In this document: positions 30,745 to 41,297 of the stretch, piece after piece
How positions within the stretch are numbered: position 1 is the first letter of the stretch
Layout of the letters: every line of letters begins with the position of its first letter
Source: Parachitinimonas caeni
Lineage (GTDB): Bacteria > Pseudomonadota > Gammaproteobacteria > Burkholderiales > Chitinimonadaceae
Assembly: GCF_030129945.1 (NCBI RefSeq)
Contig: NZ_JARRAF010000003.1
Location: 124,001-188,000 of the forward strand
Direction: 5' to 3'
DNA: 64,000 nucleotides
Translations under genes and position numbers: made by a program
The notes under the pieces: model-generated
Seen by the model: the letters and a program-made list of their open reading frames with translations, nothing else
Told to the model about the DNA's origin: nothing
Database searches by the model: none

Positions 30745-31518
30745 TCAGGAAAGTCGCACTTCAATACCGGCAGCCCGCATCAATCTCTTTGCATCGCTGA
30801 CAGTATACTCCCCGAAATGGAAAATGCTGGCAGCTAACACGGCATCAGCCATCCCCAGCTTTACTCCATCAACCAAGTCCTGCAAGGAACCAACACCGCC
30901 TGACGCAATTACCGGTATATCCACTTCTTTTGCCACTGCATGTGTCAGCTCTAGATCAAAGCCAGAACGGGTGCCATCCTTATCCATAGATGTCAGAAGA
31001 ATCTCGCCCGCCCCCAACTCCTGCATACGTACCGCCCATTCGACAGCATCTAGGCCAGTGCCGGTTCGGCCACCATGTGTAAACACTTCCCATCTAGGCT
31101 CATTTTTATCAGAAGAAATACGCTTGACATCTATGGCCAGAACAATGCACTGGGAGCCGAAATAGTCTGAAATTTCTCTGATCAACGAGGGATTCGAAAC
31201 TGCAGCAGAATTGACGCCGACTTTATCTGCACCGGCATTCAGAAGCCGACGCACGTCATGTATGGATCTTACGCCCCCACCGACAGTTAAAGGAATAAAT
31301 ACTTGATCTGCTACAGCCTCAATAATTGGAAGAATCAGATCTCGATTCTCTGACGTGGCAGTAATATCAAGGAAAGTCAGTTCATCCGCCCCTTGCTCAT
31401 CATAACGGCGGGCAATCTCTACAGGATCTCCTGCATCTCTCAAACCAACGAAATTTATACCCTTTACAACTCTGCCGGCATTCACATCCAAACAGGGAAT
31501 TACACGCTTAGCCAGCAT
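30745..31518 (-). CDS. hisF: Imidazole glycerol phosphate synthase subunit HisF
   Basis: 257 aa from ATG 31518 ([20 protein letters not shown]), matching family length; the frame goes three codons further. TIM-barrel cyclase subunit that uses ammonia from HisH to form IGP and AICAR. Catalytic Asp in PCLDV and in [13 protein letters not shown], plus phosphate loops VGGGVRS and ASGGVGS, are present. Works with hisH, encoded two genes upstream. Confidence 0.96.
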   Translation of the reverse strand: MLAKRVIPCLDVNAGRVVKGINFVGLRDAGDPVEIARRYDEQGADELTFLDITATSENRDLILPIIEAVADQVFIPLTVGGGVRSIHDVRRLLNAGADKVGVNSAAVSNPSLIREISDYFGSQCIVLAIDVKRISSDKNEPRWEVFTHGGRTGTGLDAVEWAVRMQELGAGEILLTSMDKDGTRSGFDLELTHAVAKEVDIPVIASGGVGSLQDLVDGVKLGMADAVLAASIFHFGEYTVSDAKRLMRAAGIEVRLS

Positions 31519-31563
31519 AGGACTCAATCCAACAATGATGGAAGGGTTAATAATGCAATCAAA

Positions 31564-32304
31564 TCAGATGGTCAATTCATCTGCCAATAACTGAGCGGCG
31601 GCAAAATCAATTGTTCCTTCATAAATTGAGCGACCTGCAATTACCCCAACCACACCTTCACTTTCAACGGCACACAAGGACTTTATGTCCTCCAAATTAT
31701 GCAATCCACCCGAGGCAATTACAGGTACTGTCAACGCCTTGGCGAGCTTTACCGTAGCATCAATATTTACGCCAGACAGCATGCCATCACGACCAATATC
31801 GGTATATATGATCGATTCAACACCATAGTCTTCAAACCGTTTGGCGAGATCCAAAACATCATGACCCGTTACTTTCGACCAGCCATCCGTAGCTACTTTG
31901 CCATCTTTGGCGTCCAGACCAACGACAATCTGACCGGGGAAAGCATCACACGCTTCATGTAAAAAGCCCGGCCGTTTTACCGCAGCAGTGCCGATGATGA
32001 CGTAGCTCAAGCCCGCATCAAGGTATTTTTCGATAGTTTCCAGATCACGAATACCCCCTCCTAACTGAACTGGAATCTTTGCATCCACAACCTTAATAAT
32101 CTCTTTGATTGCCTCTAGGTTCTTTGGCTTACCCGCGAAAGCACCATTTAAATCAACGAGATGCAAGCGCCTCGCCCCTGCATCCAGCCACTGTCGAGCA
32201 ACAATCTGGGGCGCATCTGAAAAAACTGTTGCGGCATCCATATCGCCCTGCTTAAGCCGAACACACTGTCCATCCTTGAGATCAATAGCGGGAATGATGA
32301 GCAT
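31564..32304 (-). CDS. hisA: ProFAR isomerase HisA
   Basis: 246 aa TIM barrel, paralogue of HisF. Catalyses the Amadori rearrangement of ProFAR. The catalytic Asp is in [15 protein letters not shown] near the N terminus and its partner in [14 protein letters not shown]; phosphate loops LGGGIRD and ASGGLHN are present. It sits between hisH and hisF, as usual. Confidence 0.96.
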   Translation of the reverse strand: MLIIPAIDLKDGQCVRLKQGDMDAATVFSDAPQIVARQWLDAGARRLHLVDLNGAFAGKPKNLEAIKEIIKVVDAKIPVQLGGGIRDLETIEKYLDAGLSYVIIGTAAVKRPGFLHEACDAFPGQIVVGLDAKDGKVATDGWSKVTGHDVLDLAKRFEDYGVESIIYTDIGRDGMLSGVNIDATVKLAKALTVPVIASGGLHNLEDIKSLCAVESEGVVGVIAGRSIYEGTIDFAAAQLLADELTI

Positions 32305-32347
32305 ACAAATACAGGCAATTAGGAATTAAAAGGAGGATATCAACCTG

Positions 32348-32983
32348 CTAGCAGGTGCCATCCCACTGCACAAAATTCTTCAGCAATCGAAGGCCATCCG
32401 CTTGGCTCTTCTCCGGGTGAAACTGGGTAGCGAAGATGTTACCCCTAGCCACGGCTGCCGTGAAGCGAAAGGGGTAATCTGCCTCAGCGATAGTCAGAGC
32501 GTTATCAGCGGGTACCATGTAATAACTATGCACGAAGTAGAAACGCTGGCCACTTTCGATGCCCGACCAAAGCGGGTGCGGTGACAAAGTGACAGTATTC
32601 CAACCCATGTGGGGAACCTTCAGAGTATCGCCAGCAGCATTCTTCTGGCCACTTGGGAAGCGCACTACCTTACCCGCAAAAATTCCCAAGCCAGCAGTAT
32701 CGCCTTCTTCGCTGTGCTCAAACAGCAGTTGCGCCCCCACACAGATTCCGAGAAAAGGCTTGCAATACGCGGCTTTCACAATGGCGTCTCGCAACCCCCG
32801 CTGCTCTACTTGCGCCATGCAGTCGCGCATGGCGCCCTGCCCAGGAAATACCACTTTGTCGGCACCTGCCACAACTTTTGCATCGCTAGTCAGAACAATG
32901 TCAGCATCTGGCGCCACATGCTCCATGGCACGCAGAACAGATCTCAAATTGCCCATACCATAATCAATTACTGCTATCTGCAT
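32348..32983 (-). CDS. hisH: Imidazole glycerol phosphate synthase glutaminase HisH
   Basis: 211 aa from ATG 32983 (MQIAVIDYGMGNLRSV); an in-frame TTG lies three codons upstream. Class I glutamine amidotransferase: nucleophile Cys in FLGICVGAQLLFEHSEEG, and the His-Glu pair in FATQFHPEKSQADG. Supplies ammonia to HisF. Confidence 0.96.
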   Translation of the reverse strand: MQIAVIDYGMGNLRSVLRAMEHVAPDADIVLTSDAKVVAGADKVVFPGQGAMRDCMAQVEQRGLRDAIVKAAYCKPFLGICVGAQLLFEHSEEGDTAGLGIFAGKVVRFPSGQKNAAGDTLKVPHMGWNTVTLSPHPLWSGIESGQRFYFVHSYYMVPADNALTIAEADYPFRFTAAVARGNIFATQFHPEKSQADGLRLLKNFVQWDGTC

Positions 32984-33004
32984 AGTTTGCAATCAATAAA
33001 AATA

Positions 33005-33598
33005 TCAGCCAATCAGGGTACCTTTTGTAGATGGCGTTAAACTCCCCATACGACCATCCATTTCAACAGCCATTCTCAAAGCTCGACCAAATGCTTTGAA
33101 TATAGTTTCAGCTTGATGATGTGCATTGACACCACGCAGGTTATCAATGTGCAGTGTCATCATTGAGTGATTGACCAATCCATGAAAAAACTCGGAGAAA
33201 AGATCAACATCAAATTGGCCTATCGTGGCACGGGTATATTGCACCTCATAAACCAAGCCTGGTCTTCCCGATAAATCAATCACCACTCTGCTCAAGGCTT
33301 CATCAAGCGGGACATAAGCATGACCATATCGGCGAATACCTCTCTTATCGCCCAACGCAGATGCCAAGGCCTGACCAAAGGTGATTCCTATATCCTCAAC
33401 AGTATGATGAGCATCAATATGCAAATCACCTTTTGCAATAATTTCAATATCAATCAACCCGTGTCGACCTATCTGATCCAGCATATGCTCTAGAAATGGG
33501 ACACCGGTATCAAAATGACACTTTCCTGTTCCATCGAGATTAATTGATACTGAAATTTGCGTTTCCAGCGTATTTCTGGAAATTAAGGCCTGTCTCAT
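33005..33598 (-). CDS. hisB: Imidazoleglycerol-phosphate dehydratase
   Basis: 197 aa, monofunctional (no phosphatase domain), starting at ATG 33598 ([14 protein letters not shown]). Mn-dependent enzyme; both metal-site repeats are visible: [12 protein letters not shown] ... [13 protein letters not shown], and [14 protein letters not shown] ... [17 protein letters not shown]. The separate histidinol-phosphatase must be elsewhere. hisC, often found between hisD and hisB in relatives, is absent. Confidence 0.96.
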   Translation of the reverse strand: MRQALISRNTLETQISVSINLDGTGKCHFDTGVPFLEHMLDQIGRHGLIDIEIIAKGDLHIDAHHTVEDIGITFGQALASALGDKRGIRRYGHAYVPLDEALSRVVIDLSGRPGLVYEVQYTRATIGQFDVDLFSEFFHGLVNHSMMTLHIDNLRGVNAHHQAETIFKAFGRALRMAVEMDGRMGSLTPSTKGTLIG

Positions 33599-33645
33599 AA
33601 TGACCATTCATTTGCCAATAAAAACAAATCAAATCGATCTTATTT

Positions 33646-34938
33646 TCATTTATCCAGCCGCATCCGGGCTGACGCAGCATGCGCAGCCAAGCCCTCTCCG
33701 GTGGCGAGTCGATCCGCGACCACACCAAGCGCTTGCGCTCCGGGGTGGGAAATATCCAGCAAACTAGTGCGCTTCTGGAAATCGTAAACGCCAAGCGGGC
33801 TGGCAAAGCGGGCAGTTCTGGAGGTGGGCAGCACATGATTTGGCCCGGCACAGTAATCACCCAATGACTCCGAACTGTACTTTCCAATGAAAATTGCCCC
33901 CGCATGCCGTAATTTTGGTAACCACTGATCCGGGAACTCGACAGACAATTCCAAATGCTCTGGAGCAATCCTGTTAGCTATCTCACAAGCTTCATCCGGA
34001 TCTGCTGCGCAAATCAATGCTCCTCGATTCCGCAATGAGGCCGAAATGATTTCCGCTCTCGGCATGGTTGGCAACAGCTTGTCGATGGCGGCAGAAACAC
34101 GATCAAGGTATTCCGCCGAGGTAGCAATCAGTATGGCCTGAGCTACTTCATCATGCTCCGCTTGACTGAACAGATCCATGGCAATCCAATCCGGATCTGT
34201 CGTGCCGTCACACAGAATCAGGATCTCAGATGGCCCGGCAATCATGTCAATGCCAACCACACCAAAAACCTTGCGCTTTGCCGCTGCAACGTAAGCATTG
34301 CCGGGACCGGTGATCTTATCAACCGCCGGAATGGTTTGTGTTCCGTAAGCCAAGGCAGCAATTGCTTGCGCCCCCCCCATTGTGAAAACCTGATCGACGC
34401 CGGCAATATAAGCAGCAGCCAAAACCAGTTCATTCTTTTCACCACGCGGAGTCGGCACCGCCATGATGATTTCCTCTACCCCTGCTACCTTAGCTGGAAT
34501 GGCATTCATCAGTACCGATGAGGGGTAAGCAGCCTTGCCGCCAGGCACATAAATCCCCACGCGATCAAGCGGCGTAACAATTTGCCCCAATATCGAACCA
34601 TATTCGTCGGTATAGCGCCACGAAGTAGCTTTTTGATGCTCATGATAAGTGCGAATGCGTTGAGTGGCTGTCCGCAATGCATCACGGTCTGGCTCACTCA
34701 AAGCCAGAAATGCCCGCTCAAGTTCGTCGCGACCAAGTCGCAACTCAGAAACTGCAGTGACACTGATTCCATCAAAGCGCTGGGTGTATTCCAATAAGGC
34801 GGCATCTCCTCGTACCCGCACCTGCTCGGTGATTGCATTAACCGCATGCTCAACATCTCCCCCCAAGGTGGGGTCGAAAGCCAGCAGAGCTTCCAATTTC
34901 GAATTGAAATCAGTTTGTGTGGTAATAAGACGTTGCAT
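33646..34938 (-). CDS. hisD: Histidinol dehydrogenase
   Basis: 430 aa. Oxidises histidinol to histidine in two NAD-dependent steps using zinc. Family blocks are [79 protein letters not shown] (catalytic Glu-His) and [12 protein letters not shown]. Standard length. It lies 29 bp after hisG. Confidence 0.97.
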   Translation of the reverse strand: MQRLITTQTDFNSKLEALLAFDPTLGGDVEHAVNAITEQVRVRGDAALLEYTQRFDGISVTAVSELRLGRDELERAFLALSEPDRDALRTATQRIRTYHEHQKATSWRYTDEYGSILGQIVTPLDRVGIYVPGGKAAYPSSVLMNAIPAKVAGVEEIIMAVPTPRGEKNELVLAAAYIAGVDQVFTMGGAQAIAALAYGTQTIPAVDKITGPGNAYVAAAKRKVFGVVGIDMIAGPSEILILCDGTTDPDWIAMDLFSQAEHDEVAQAILIATSAEYLDRVSAAIDKLLPTMPRAEIISASLRNRGALICAADPDEACEIANRIAPEHLELSVEFPDQWLPKLRHAGAIFIGKYSSESLGDYCAGPNHVLPTSRTARFASPLGVYDFQKRTSLLDISHPGAQALGVVADRLATGEGLAAHAASARMRLDK

Positions 34939-34967
34939 ACAGAGATTGGCTTTTATTGGGAATCAGG

Positions 34968-35609
34968 CTAACAAGATATCGCGGAGGCGATCTGATCCAG
35001 CAGGGGTTGCAATTGTTTGCGCTTAAGTTTGAGTGCGGCCTGATTGACGACCAACCGGGAGCTAACATCCAGTACATGCTCAACCGCTACCAGTTGATTG
35101 GCCTTCAATGTGCTCCCTGTACTGACCAAGTCAACAATGGCATCGGCCAAACCAACCAGAGGCGCCAATTCCATTGATCCGTATAACTTGATCAGATCAA
35201 CATGAACCCCTTTTTTCGCAAAGTGTTGACGAGCACTCTCCGTATATTTTGTTGCAACACGCAACCTCGCCCCTTGCCTCACCGCAGCCTCATAGTCGAA
35301 TCCCACTCTGGTTGCCACCATCAAGCGGCATTGGGCAATACGTAAATCTACGGGCTGATACAAACCTGCACCGCCATGCTCAAGCAATACATCATGCCCG
35401 GCCACACCGATATCCGCAGCCCCGTATTGCACATAAGTTGGCACGTCGGTTGCCCGAACAATGATCAGGCGAATCTCTGCGTGATTGGTATCAATAATCA
35501 GCTTACGGGACGAATCTGGTGATTCAAGAGGTTCGATACCTGCAGCAGCGAGAAGTGGCAGGGTTTCTTCGAAAATACGCCCTTTTGACAGAGCTATGGT
35601 AATGGACAT
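34968..35609 (-). CDS. hisG: ATP phosphoribosyltransferase, short form
   Basis: 213 aa, the short HisG without the C-terminal regulatory domain, which needs the HisZ subunit for activity and feedback control. HisZ is not in this window. First step of the pathway. Visible are [13 protein letters not shown] at the N terminus and the PRPP-binding loop [13 protein letters not shown] (about 157-169). It overlaps the preceding DUF4870 stop by one base (TAATG), so the two may be translationally coupled. Confidence 0.96.
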   Translation of the reverse strand: MSITIALSKGRIFEETLPLLAAAGIEPLESPDSSRKLIIDTNHAEIRLIIVRATDVPTYVQYGAADIGVAGHDVLLEHGGAGLYQPVDLRIAQCRLMVATRVGFDYEAAVRQGARLRVATKYTESARQHFAKKGVHVDLIKLYGSMELAPLVGLADAIVDLVSTGSTLKANQLVAVEHVLDVSSRLVVNQAALKLKRKQLQPLLDQIASAISC

Positions 35610-35968
35610 TACTTAATTAACCTTAGAGCGAAAGGGTAGCGATAGGCGACCCCTTCATTGGCCTTGATGCCAGCGATGACAGTAAAAACGACACCAACAA
35701 TCACTAGCAATATCAATAAAGGAATACCAATGAGGATCAGCACCAAAGGCGTGCAAATCAGTCCAGCAATAAAGAGTGTGATCTGAAAGTTCAGTGCCTC
35801 TTTTCCATGGTACGCAACAAAAGGCATTTCATCTTTCTTGATCAGCCAGATGATCAGTGGGCCAAGGATCCATCCCATCGGAACCAGGTAGCCCGATAAA
35901 GCAGATAAATGCGCCAACATTCCCCATGTGCGCTCCTGGGGATTTAGTGGTGTGGGAACACTTTCCAT
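35609..35968 (-). CDS. DUF4870 small membrane protein
   Basis: 119 aa from ATG 35968, chosen because AAGGAGG lies just before it; the frame extends to 36148 but that part is not protein-like. Four hydrophobic segments, and the family hallmark [15 protein letters not shown] ... [25 protein letters not shown] then [16 protein letters not shown]4870 proteins are membrane proteins of unknown function. In many relatives murA occupies this place between ibaG and hisG. Confidence 0.85.
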   Translation of the reverse strand: MESVPTPLNPQERTWGMLAHLSALSGYLVPMGWILGPLIIWLIKKDEMPFVAYHGKEALNFQITLFIAGLICTPLVLILIGIPLLILLVIVGVVFTVIAGIKANEGVAYRYPFALRLIK

Positions 35969-36148
35969 GCAAAACCTCCTTGCTAATCCGACCATCGGCA
36001 AATTGAAAGTCCAACAAGCCCGCGACATCGACCCCAGCTTAGACTGGAACACTACCGCACAACGAGCAAGCATGGAAAATTTATTACCAAGCCGTGTTTC
36101 GGAGCCTATGGCAAACAAAGCCCCCTCACAGCGACAAGCAATAACCAT

Positions 36149-36391
36149 CTAGCCGTTCTTGCTCGCCCATTCTTCCGGACTAAAAGTCTTCATTGACAGT
36201 GCGTGCACTTCTTCACGCATCCTATCGCCAAGCGCACGGTACACAATCTGATGCTGTTGGATGCGACTCTTACCAGAAAACTCGACACTGACGATCGTTG
36301 CCTCAAAATGATGGCCGTCACCGGATACTTCCAAAACATCGCATTTGACACCAGCCGCTATATATTGGGCGAGCACTTCAGGTTTTAACAT
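36149..36391 (-). CDS. ibaG: BolA-family protein, IbaG type
   Basis: 80 aa. Short BolA-like protein with the conserved His in GDGHHFEATIVS and C-terminal VHALSMKTFSPEEW, fitting IbaG/YrbA, which works with monothiol glutaredoxins in iron-sulfur trafficking and acid response. It lies between an ABC permease gene (73 bp) and DUF4870, the same neighbourhood as in other betaproteobacteria (downstream of mla). Confidence 0.92.
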   Translation of the reverse strand: MLKPEVLAQYIAAGVKCDVLEVSGDGHHFEATIVSVEFSGKSRIQQHQIVYRALGDRMREEVHALSMKTFSPEEWASKNG

Positions 36392-36464
36392 TTACCAATT
36401 ACCCACAAAAAGATTTTCAATCGTCGAAAGTCAGAAAAAAGCATAATCCCCTGCGCAGCGAGAC

Positions 36465-37223
36465 TTAATGTCTTAATTTATATCCCGTACAGATCAGAAG
36501 TATTGCCGAACCTGCCAAAGTTAGAAACGTCAAAAACACTACGCATAAACTCATCCAGGGCGATACATCCCCTACGCCAAAGAATCCAAATCGAAAACCG
36601 TCGATCATATAAAATACGGGATTCAAATGCGATATTCTCAACCAGATATCGGGTAGGGTATGAATTGAGTAGAAAACCCCGGACAAAAAAGTCAACGGTA
36701 CGATGATAAAATTCTGAAATGCTGCAAGCTGATCAAATTTCTCAGCCCAAATCCCCGCAATCAGACCCAATGTCGCCATTACACCACAGCCTAATAATGC
36801 GAATACCATTACCCAAAGCGGATGTTGCAGAGCAGGCGGTGCCATCCAGCAAGTCACCGCCAATACTCCAGCGCCAACAACCATACCCCGGACAATGGCT
36901 GCCAAGACATACGCCAGAAACAACTCAAAATGCGATAATGGGGGAAGTAAAATAAATACCAAATTGCCGGTTATTTTTGACTGAATCAAACTGGAAGAGC
37001 TATTAGCAAAAGCATTTTGCAACATCGACATCATCGCCAATCCAGGTATCAGAAACTCTACATACTGAACACCAGGATAAGGCTGCACTTGCTTCTGCAA
37101 TACATGGGAGAATATTAATAGATAAAGTAACGCTGTGAGCACTGGTGCCGCAACCGTTTGGAAGCTCACTTTCCAGAATCGCATCAGCTCTTTAATAAAC
37201 AGCGTATAAAAACCTCGCATCAT
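36465..37223 (-). CDS. ABC-2 type transport permease (YadH-like)
   Basis: 252 aa, six membrane helices, ABC-2 family. N-terminal GFYTLFIKELMRFWKV and the segment NFIIVPLTFLSGVFYSIHTLPDIW (family hallmark near helix five) are present. Partner of the ATPase encoded 12 bp upstream. Substrate unknown; related pairs (YadGH) are thought to export lipids or drugs, and the adjacency to mla suggests an envelope role. Confidence 0.9.
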   Translation of the reverse strand: MMRGFYTLFIKELMRFWKVSFQTVAAPVLTALLYLLIFSHVLQKQVQPYPGVQYVEFLIPGLAMMSMLQNAFANSSSSLIQSKITGNLVFILLPPLSHFELFLAYVLAAIVRGMVVGAGVLAVTCWMAPPALQHPLWVMVFALLGCGVMATLGLIAGIWAEKFDQLAAFQNFIIVPLTFLSGVFYSIHTLPDIWLRISHLNPVFYMIDGFRFGFFGVGDVSPWMSLCVVFLTFLTLAGSAILLICTGYKLRH

Positions 37224-37235
37224 GGGCTTTGCCTA

Positions 37236-38150
37236 CTATGCATGTGCATCATGCCTGCGCATGGTCGCAACAAATACTTGTTCAAGATCTGGCTTATCCA
37301 GACCCATATCAAGAATCTGTAAACCAGCCACACGTATTTCCGCCAATACCCACTCCAACTCCTCGGGCGAAGAAAGTCGAATCTGATATTGATCATGTTG
37401 CTTGCTAATTAATTTGTTGTGCAAGCCTCGTGGTAGGTTTCCACCCGACAGTCGAATATTCAGGCTGCGCACCGACTGATGCTCTGACAGCAGATTGTCT
37501 TTCGTATCCAAAGCGATCACCTTGCCTTGGCGCAACATCGCTATTCGGTTACACAAGACTTCGGCCTCTTCTAAATAGTGTGTTGTAAGAACAATCGTAT
37601 GACCCTTCTCATTCAACCGCTTGATGAAATCCCACAAGGTCTGTCTCAGCTCAACGTCCACCCCTGCTGTCGGCTCATCCAAGACAATGACTGGCGGACG
37701 ATGTACGAGCGCTTGGGCTACCATCACCCTGCGCTTCATTCCACCAGATAATGCACGCATATTCGTATCGGCTTTATCCTCCAACCCTAAATTCTCCAGA
37801 ATTTCATCTATCCAGTTCTGGTTATTGCGAAGTCCAAAATATCCAGACTGGAACTTGAGAGTCTCGCGAACAGTAAAGAATGGGTCAAATACCAGCTCTT
37901 GCGGCACGATACCGACATTGCGGCGCGCTTCTCGATAGTGTGTTTGAACATCAAAACCCATCACCTCTGCCTTACCAGAGTCAGGCTTGGTCAAGCCACC
38001 CAATATCGAAATAAGTGTTGTTTTCCCTGCGCCATTCGGCCCGAGCAAGGCAAAGAACTCCCCCTCCTGTATGGTGAATTCCACCCCATCCAGAGCCCTC
38101 AAACTTCCAAACTGTTTACGAATGGATCGGAAGGAAATCGCGTCAGGCAT
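37236..38150 (-). CDS. ABC transporter ATPase (YadG-like)
   Basis: 304 aa. Walker A GPNGAGKTT (about 37-45), Q-loop region PQELVFDPFF, signature LSGGMKRR, Walker B VIVLDEPTAGVD, and H-switch VLTTHYLEEAE. The C-terminal about 80 residues form an extra small domain common in drug/polysaccharide-type ATPases. It pairs with the permease gene downstream. Likely co-transcribed with mlaF-A upstream (77 bp gap). Confidence 0.93.
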   Translation of the reverse strand: MPDAISFRSIRKQFGSLRALDGVEFTIQEGEFFALLGPNGAGKTTLISILGGLTKPDSGKAEVMGFDVQTHYREARRNVGIVPQELVFDPFFTVRETLKFQSGYFGLRNNQNWIDEILENLGLEDKADTNMRALSGGMKRRVMVAQALVHRPPVIVLDEPTAGVDVELRQTLWDFIKRLNEKGHTIVLTTHYLEEAEVLCNRIAMLRQGKVIALDTKDNLLSEHQSVRSLNIRLSGGNLPRGLHNKLISKQHDQYQIRLSSPEELEWVLAEIRVAGLQILDMGLDKPDLEQVFVATMRRHDAHA

Positions 38151-38227
38151 GAGCTGCCTCAGAGAGAGTTAAGCGGTAGGCAGCACAGCCAATGGCCTGG
38201 CAAACTCGGCATACCGAAGAGGAAACG

Positions 38228-38977
38228 TTATTGAATAGAAGGGCTTGCGGGCTCAGACACATCAAGCCCTTTTACATCGACATCATCTTCACCCATTGGC
38301 AGAGGCTTGGGCGGAGAACCATCGTATATCAGATTGTAACGGCGCTGCAGATAACCATCCCGCAGAAAGGAATATGGATCCAGAGCCGCCGTGTCCAGTA
38401 ACTCCCCCGCCGATAACAATCGTGCTCTTTGGTCAATAGCCTCCATTACTCTCAGGCCATTTAGGGTCTGCACATCATTGATCTGATTAATCGGCTGCAA
38501 CTTGGCCGCAACCGGAATATCAACGCTATCCCGCAGGGTTCTTGGACCCAGGACGGGCAGCACCAGATAAGGGCCGGAGCCAATCCCCCAGCTTCCCAGA
38601 GTCTGACCAAAATCTTCATTGTGCTTGGGAAAGCCGATAGGTGTCGCAATATCGATCAAGCCCAATAGACCCAGAGTGGAGTTAACGACAAATCGGCCAG
38701 CATCCGACCCTGCCTGCCGGACCTTCCCCTGTAACAATCCATTCAACGCAATATAAACGTCTTGCAGATTACCCAGAAAATTACCGAATGCCGTACGTAC
38801 GGGGGCAGGAGTAATGGCTACATACCCTTGCGCAACAGGTTTCACTACAGCCCTGTCCAACGCATCGTTGAATGCATAAACCTTGCGATTAAGTGGCTCT
38901 AGTGGATCATAACGATTGGCAGGCGTAGCACAGCCCGTCAGGGCTACAGCAACGCATATTGAGAGCAGTGTTCGCAT
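38228..38977 (-). CDS. mlaA: Outer-membrane phospholipid protein MlaA (VacJ)
   Basis: 249 aa from ATG 38977. Lipoprotein signal with lipobox LTGC (Cys at about residue 16). MlaA signature DPLEPLNRKVYAFNDALDRAVVKPVAQGY, then NFLGNLQDVYIALNGLLQG and the FGQTLGSWGIGSGPYLVLPVLGPRTLRD block. It removes mislocalised phospholipids from the outer leaflet and passes them to MlaC. Here it is encoded within the mla run, whereas in E. coli vacJ is separate. Confidence 0.95.
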   Translation of the reverse strand: MRTLLSICVAVALTGCATPANRYDPLEPLNRKVYAFNDALDRAVVKPVAQGYVAITPAPVRTAFGNFLGNLQDVYIALNGLLQGKVRQAGSDAGRFVVNSTLGLLGLIDIATPIGFPKHNEDFGQTLGSWGIGSGPYLVLPVLGPRTLRDSVDIPVAAKLQPINQINDVQTLNGLRVMEAIDQRARLLSAGELLDTAALDPYSFLRDGYLQRRYNLIYDGSPPKPLPMGEDDVDVKGLDVSEPASPSIQ

Positions 38978-39038
38978 TTCAAATTCCACCAATCATTTAA
39001 TGACCATACTTCCTGGCTCGCTGAGGACAATGCAAAAA

Positions 39039-39326
39039 TCAGGCTATACCCTCAACGTCAACAGGGAGCATCGCATCTACGCCATACAAGTCGGCGAGCG
39101 CAAGTAAGCTTTCGGGCATATTTCGAAATCGAACTTGCTTGTTACCCTGCTGGCACACCCGAATCCAGTGAAGTAACTGGGCAACCGCCGTTGAATCAAC
39201 CTCGGTTACCCGCCCCATGTCGAAGACCACCGTATCATCCTCAGGCAAATTTGCAGTATCCCGTGCAACCCGGCCCACCGACTCCAAGGTAATACTGCCA
39301 AACACCTGTACCAGTCCAATGGTCAT
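39039..39326 (-). CDS. mlaB: STAS-domain protein MlaB
   Basis: 95 aa STAS-domain protein, cytoplasmic partner of the MlaF ATPase. STAS core: VVFDMGRVTEVDSTAVAQLLHWIR, with the conserved D-S/T-x-x-x region. 9 bp after mlaC. Function follows from the operon. Confidence 0.9.
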   Translation of the reverse strand: MTIGLVQVFGSITLESVGRVARDTANLPEDDTVVFDMGRVTEVDSTAVAQLLHWIRVCQQGNKQVRFRNMPESLLALADLYGVDAMLPVDVEGIA

Positions 39327-39335
39327 GCCAGCCTC

Positions 39336-39962
39336 TTACTTTGCAGTGGTCTTGACTGCTTGTGCCGAAGCATTACGCTCCGACAGAGCCTTGATCAAGC
39401 CATCCAGACCATCCTTCAGGATAGTCTGATTAAATGAGTTACGGTAATTGGTTACGAGACTTACCCCGTCGACCGCCACATCGTATACCTTCCAGTTGTT
39501 CGATACTTTGAGCAGCTTGTAGTCGATGGGAAATGCTTGATTACCACCATTTGCAACTTCGGTTTTCACGATGACGTCCGTATCCGCATCCCCCATCTTT
39601 AACGGCTTGACGTCAATACCTTGTACTTTGTTTGCCGTCAAAGCGGTGGAGTAAGTACGAACCAGCAGTGTGCGAAACTCTCGCACCAATGCAGCTTGCT
39701 GCTCTGGCGACGCATCGCGCCAATGCTTCCCAACGGCCTGGGCAGTAATACGCGTGAAGTCAAAGCTTGGCAGGATCTTTGCCTCAATCAAATCGCGCAA
39801 CTTCTTTTCATTACCCGGAAGACTCTCTTTCTTCAAGACTTCCATAACTTCCTTGCTGGTTGCGCGAACCATCGCTTCTGGCACCGGTACAGCATCTGCA
39901 GCACGCGCAATCCCGGTCAGGCCGACAACAGCGGCAACAAACAGGGCAAAAAACTTATTCAT
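39336..39962 (-). CDS. mlaC: Periplasmic phospholipid shuttle MlaC
   Basis: 208 aa with a Sec signal peptide (about 1-21, ending ARAAD). MlaC/Ttg2D fold: KILPSFDFTRITAQAVGKHW, TLLVRTYSTAL, IDYKLLKVSNNWKVYDVAVDGVSLVTNYR, NQTILKDGLDGLIKAL. Carries phospholipids between MlaA and the MlaFEDB complex. Confidence 0.95.
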   Translation of the reverse strand: MNKFFALFVAAVVGLTGIARAADAVPVPEAMVRATSKEVMEVLKKESLPGNEKKLRDLIEAKILPSFDFTRITAQAVGKHWRDASPEQQAALVREFRTLLVRTYSTALTANKVQGIDVKPLKMGDADTDVIVKTEVANGGNQAFPIDYKLLKVSNNWKVYDVAVDGVSLVTNYRNSFNQTILKDGLDGLIKALSERNASAQAVKTTAK

Positions 39963-40019
39963 ATATTCCTCAATCAGATATTCGATATGTGCGGTTCAGG
40001 CCATTCAACGGGAATGGGA

Positions 40020-40499
40020 CTATTGTTTATTGCCGCCCGAACTACCATCGGCAGCTTTATTGAACAGCATCTGGCTGATCAGTTGCTCAAGCACGATTGC
40101 AGACGATGTCAGCTTGATTCGATCACCATCTTTCAACATGGTTTCCTCTGCACCAGGAGAAACACCAATATATTGTTCGCCAAGAATGCCTGATGTGAGA
40201 ATTTCAGCCGAAGCATCACGGCTAAACAGGTATTGGCGATCCAGCTCCATCGATACCACCGCGCGGTAGCGTTTCGGATCCAGAGCAATACCCGACACCC
40301 GTCCAACTACCACGCCAGCACTTTTAATGGGGGCTCGCACCTTGAGCCCACCTATGTTGTCGAACTCGGCGCTAATTTTGTAGGTTTCGTGCTGACGCAC
40401 AGTTTGCATATTAGCGACTCTCAAGGCCAGGAAAGCCAGCGCGGCAAATCCGAGTACAGCAAACAACCCAACCCAAAAGTCATAGAATTTGCGATTCAC
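40020..40499 (-). CDS. mlaD: MCE-domain protein MlaD
   Basis: 159 aa. N-terminal membrane anchor (FWVGLFAVLGFAALAFLAL, about 9-27) and one MCE domain (KISAEFDNIGGLKVRAPIKSAGVVVGRVSGI ... ILTSGILGEQYIGVSPG). It forms the hexameric periplasmic ring of the Mla inner-membrane complex. The C-terminal tail is Gly/Ser-rich. 3 bp after mlaE. Confidence 0.95.
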   Translation of the reverse strand: MNRKFYDFWVGLFAVLGFAALAFLALRVANMQTVRQHETYKISAEFDNIGGLKVRAPIKSAGVVVGRVSGIALDPKRYRAVVSMELDRQYLFSRDASAEILTSGILGEQYIGVSPGAEETMLKDGDRIKLTSSAIVLEQLISQMLFNKAADGSSGGNKQ

Positions 40500-40502
40500 T
40501 TT

Positions 40503-41297
40503 TTATAATCCTCGAAACATGAAAGCGGTAAGGATGAAATCAAGCCCGAGGATTGCCAGTGACGAAGTGACTACCGTACGGGTGGTCGCCCCGGAAACTC
40601 CTTCCGCAGTCGGGTCTGCGTCATAACCTTCGAATACCGCAATCAAGGACACGGCAATACCGAAAACAATACTCTTGATGACACCATTCATGATGTCATT
40701 GGCAAAGTCGACAGATGCTTGCATCTGCGACCAGAACGAGCCGGAGTCCACACCAATCAACAGGACCCCCACCACATACCCACCCAGCACACCCATGGCG
40801 CTGAACATCGCCGCCAGCAGAGGCATTGAGATAACCCCCGCCCAGAAACGTGGGCCGACTACCCGGGCTATCGGGTTGACCGCCATCATTTCCATGGCAG
40901 ACAGCTGCTCGGTCGCCTTCATCAGACCAATCTCAGCAGTAATGGCTGAACCCGCACGGCTGGCAAACAACAGCCCGCCCACTACCGGCCCGAGCTCCCG
41001 TACCAAGCTCAGCGACACCAGAACCCCAAGTGCCTCGGATGCGCCAAAGCGCTGCAAGGTGTCGTACCCCTGCAAACCCAGCACCATGCCAACAAACAAA
41101 CCGGAAACAAGAATGATGATCAGGGAAAGGACCCCCGTGAAATAGATTTCACGGATCGTTAGTCCAAAACGACGGAAGGCCGTTCCGGAATTGAGCAATA
41201 TTGCCAACAAGAAGCGTGCTGCAAAACCTGCCCGCATCAAGGCATTGACCAGCACCGCTCCGATCGCACTAATCCGGCGACCGCCCCAATCAAGCAT
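40503..41297 (-). CDS. mlaE: Mla complex permease MlaE
   Basis: 264 aa, DUF140/MlaE family permease with about five helices. Conserved blocks: [78 protein letters not shown], and [22 protein letters not shown] at the coupling C terminus. It overlaps mlaF by 8 bp. Confidence 0.96.
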   Translation of the reverse strand: MLDWGGRRISAIGAVLVNALMRAGFAARFLLAILLNSGTAFRRFGLTIREIYFTGVLSLIIILVSGLFVGMVLGLQGYDTLQRFGASEALGVLVSLSLVRELGPVVGGLLFASRAGSAITAEIGLMKATEQLSAMEMMAVNPIARVVGPRFWAGVISMPLLAAMFSAMGVLGGYVVGVLLIGVDSGSFWSQMQASVDFANDIMNGVIKSIVFGIAVSLIAVFEGYDADPTAEGVSGATTRTVVTSSLAILGLDFILTAFMFRGL

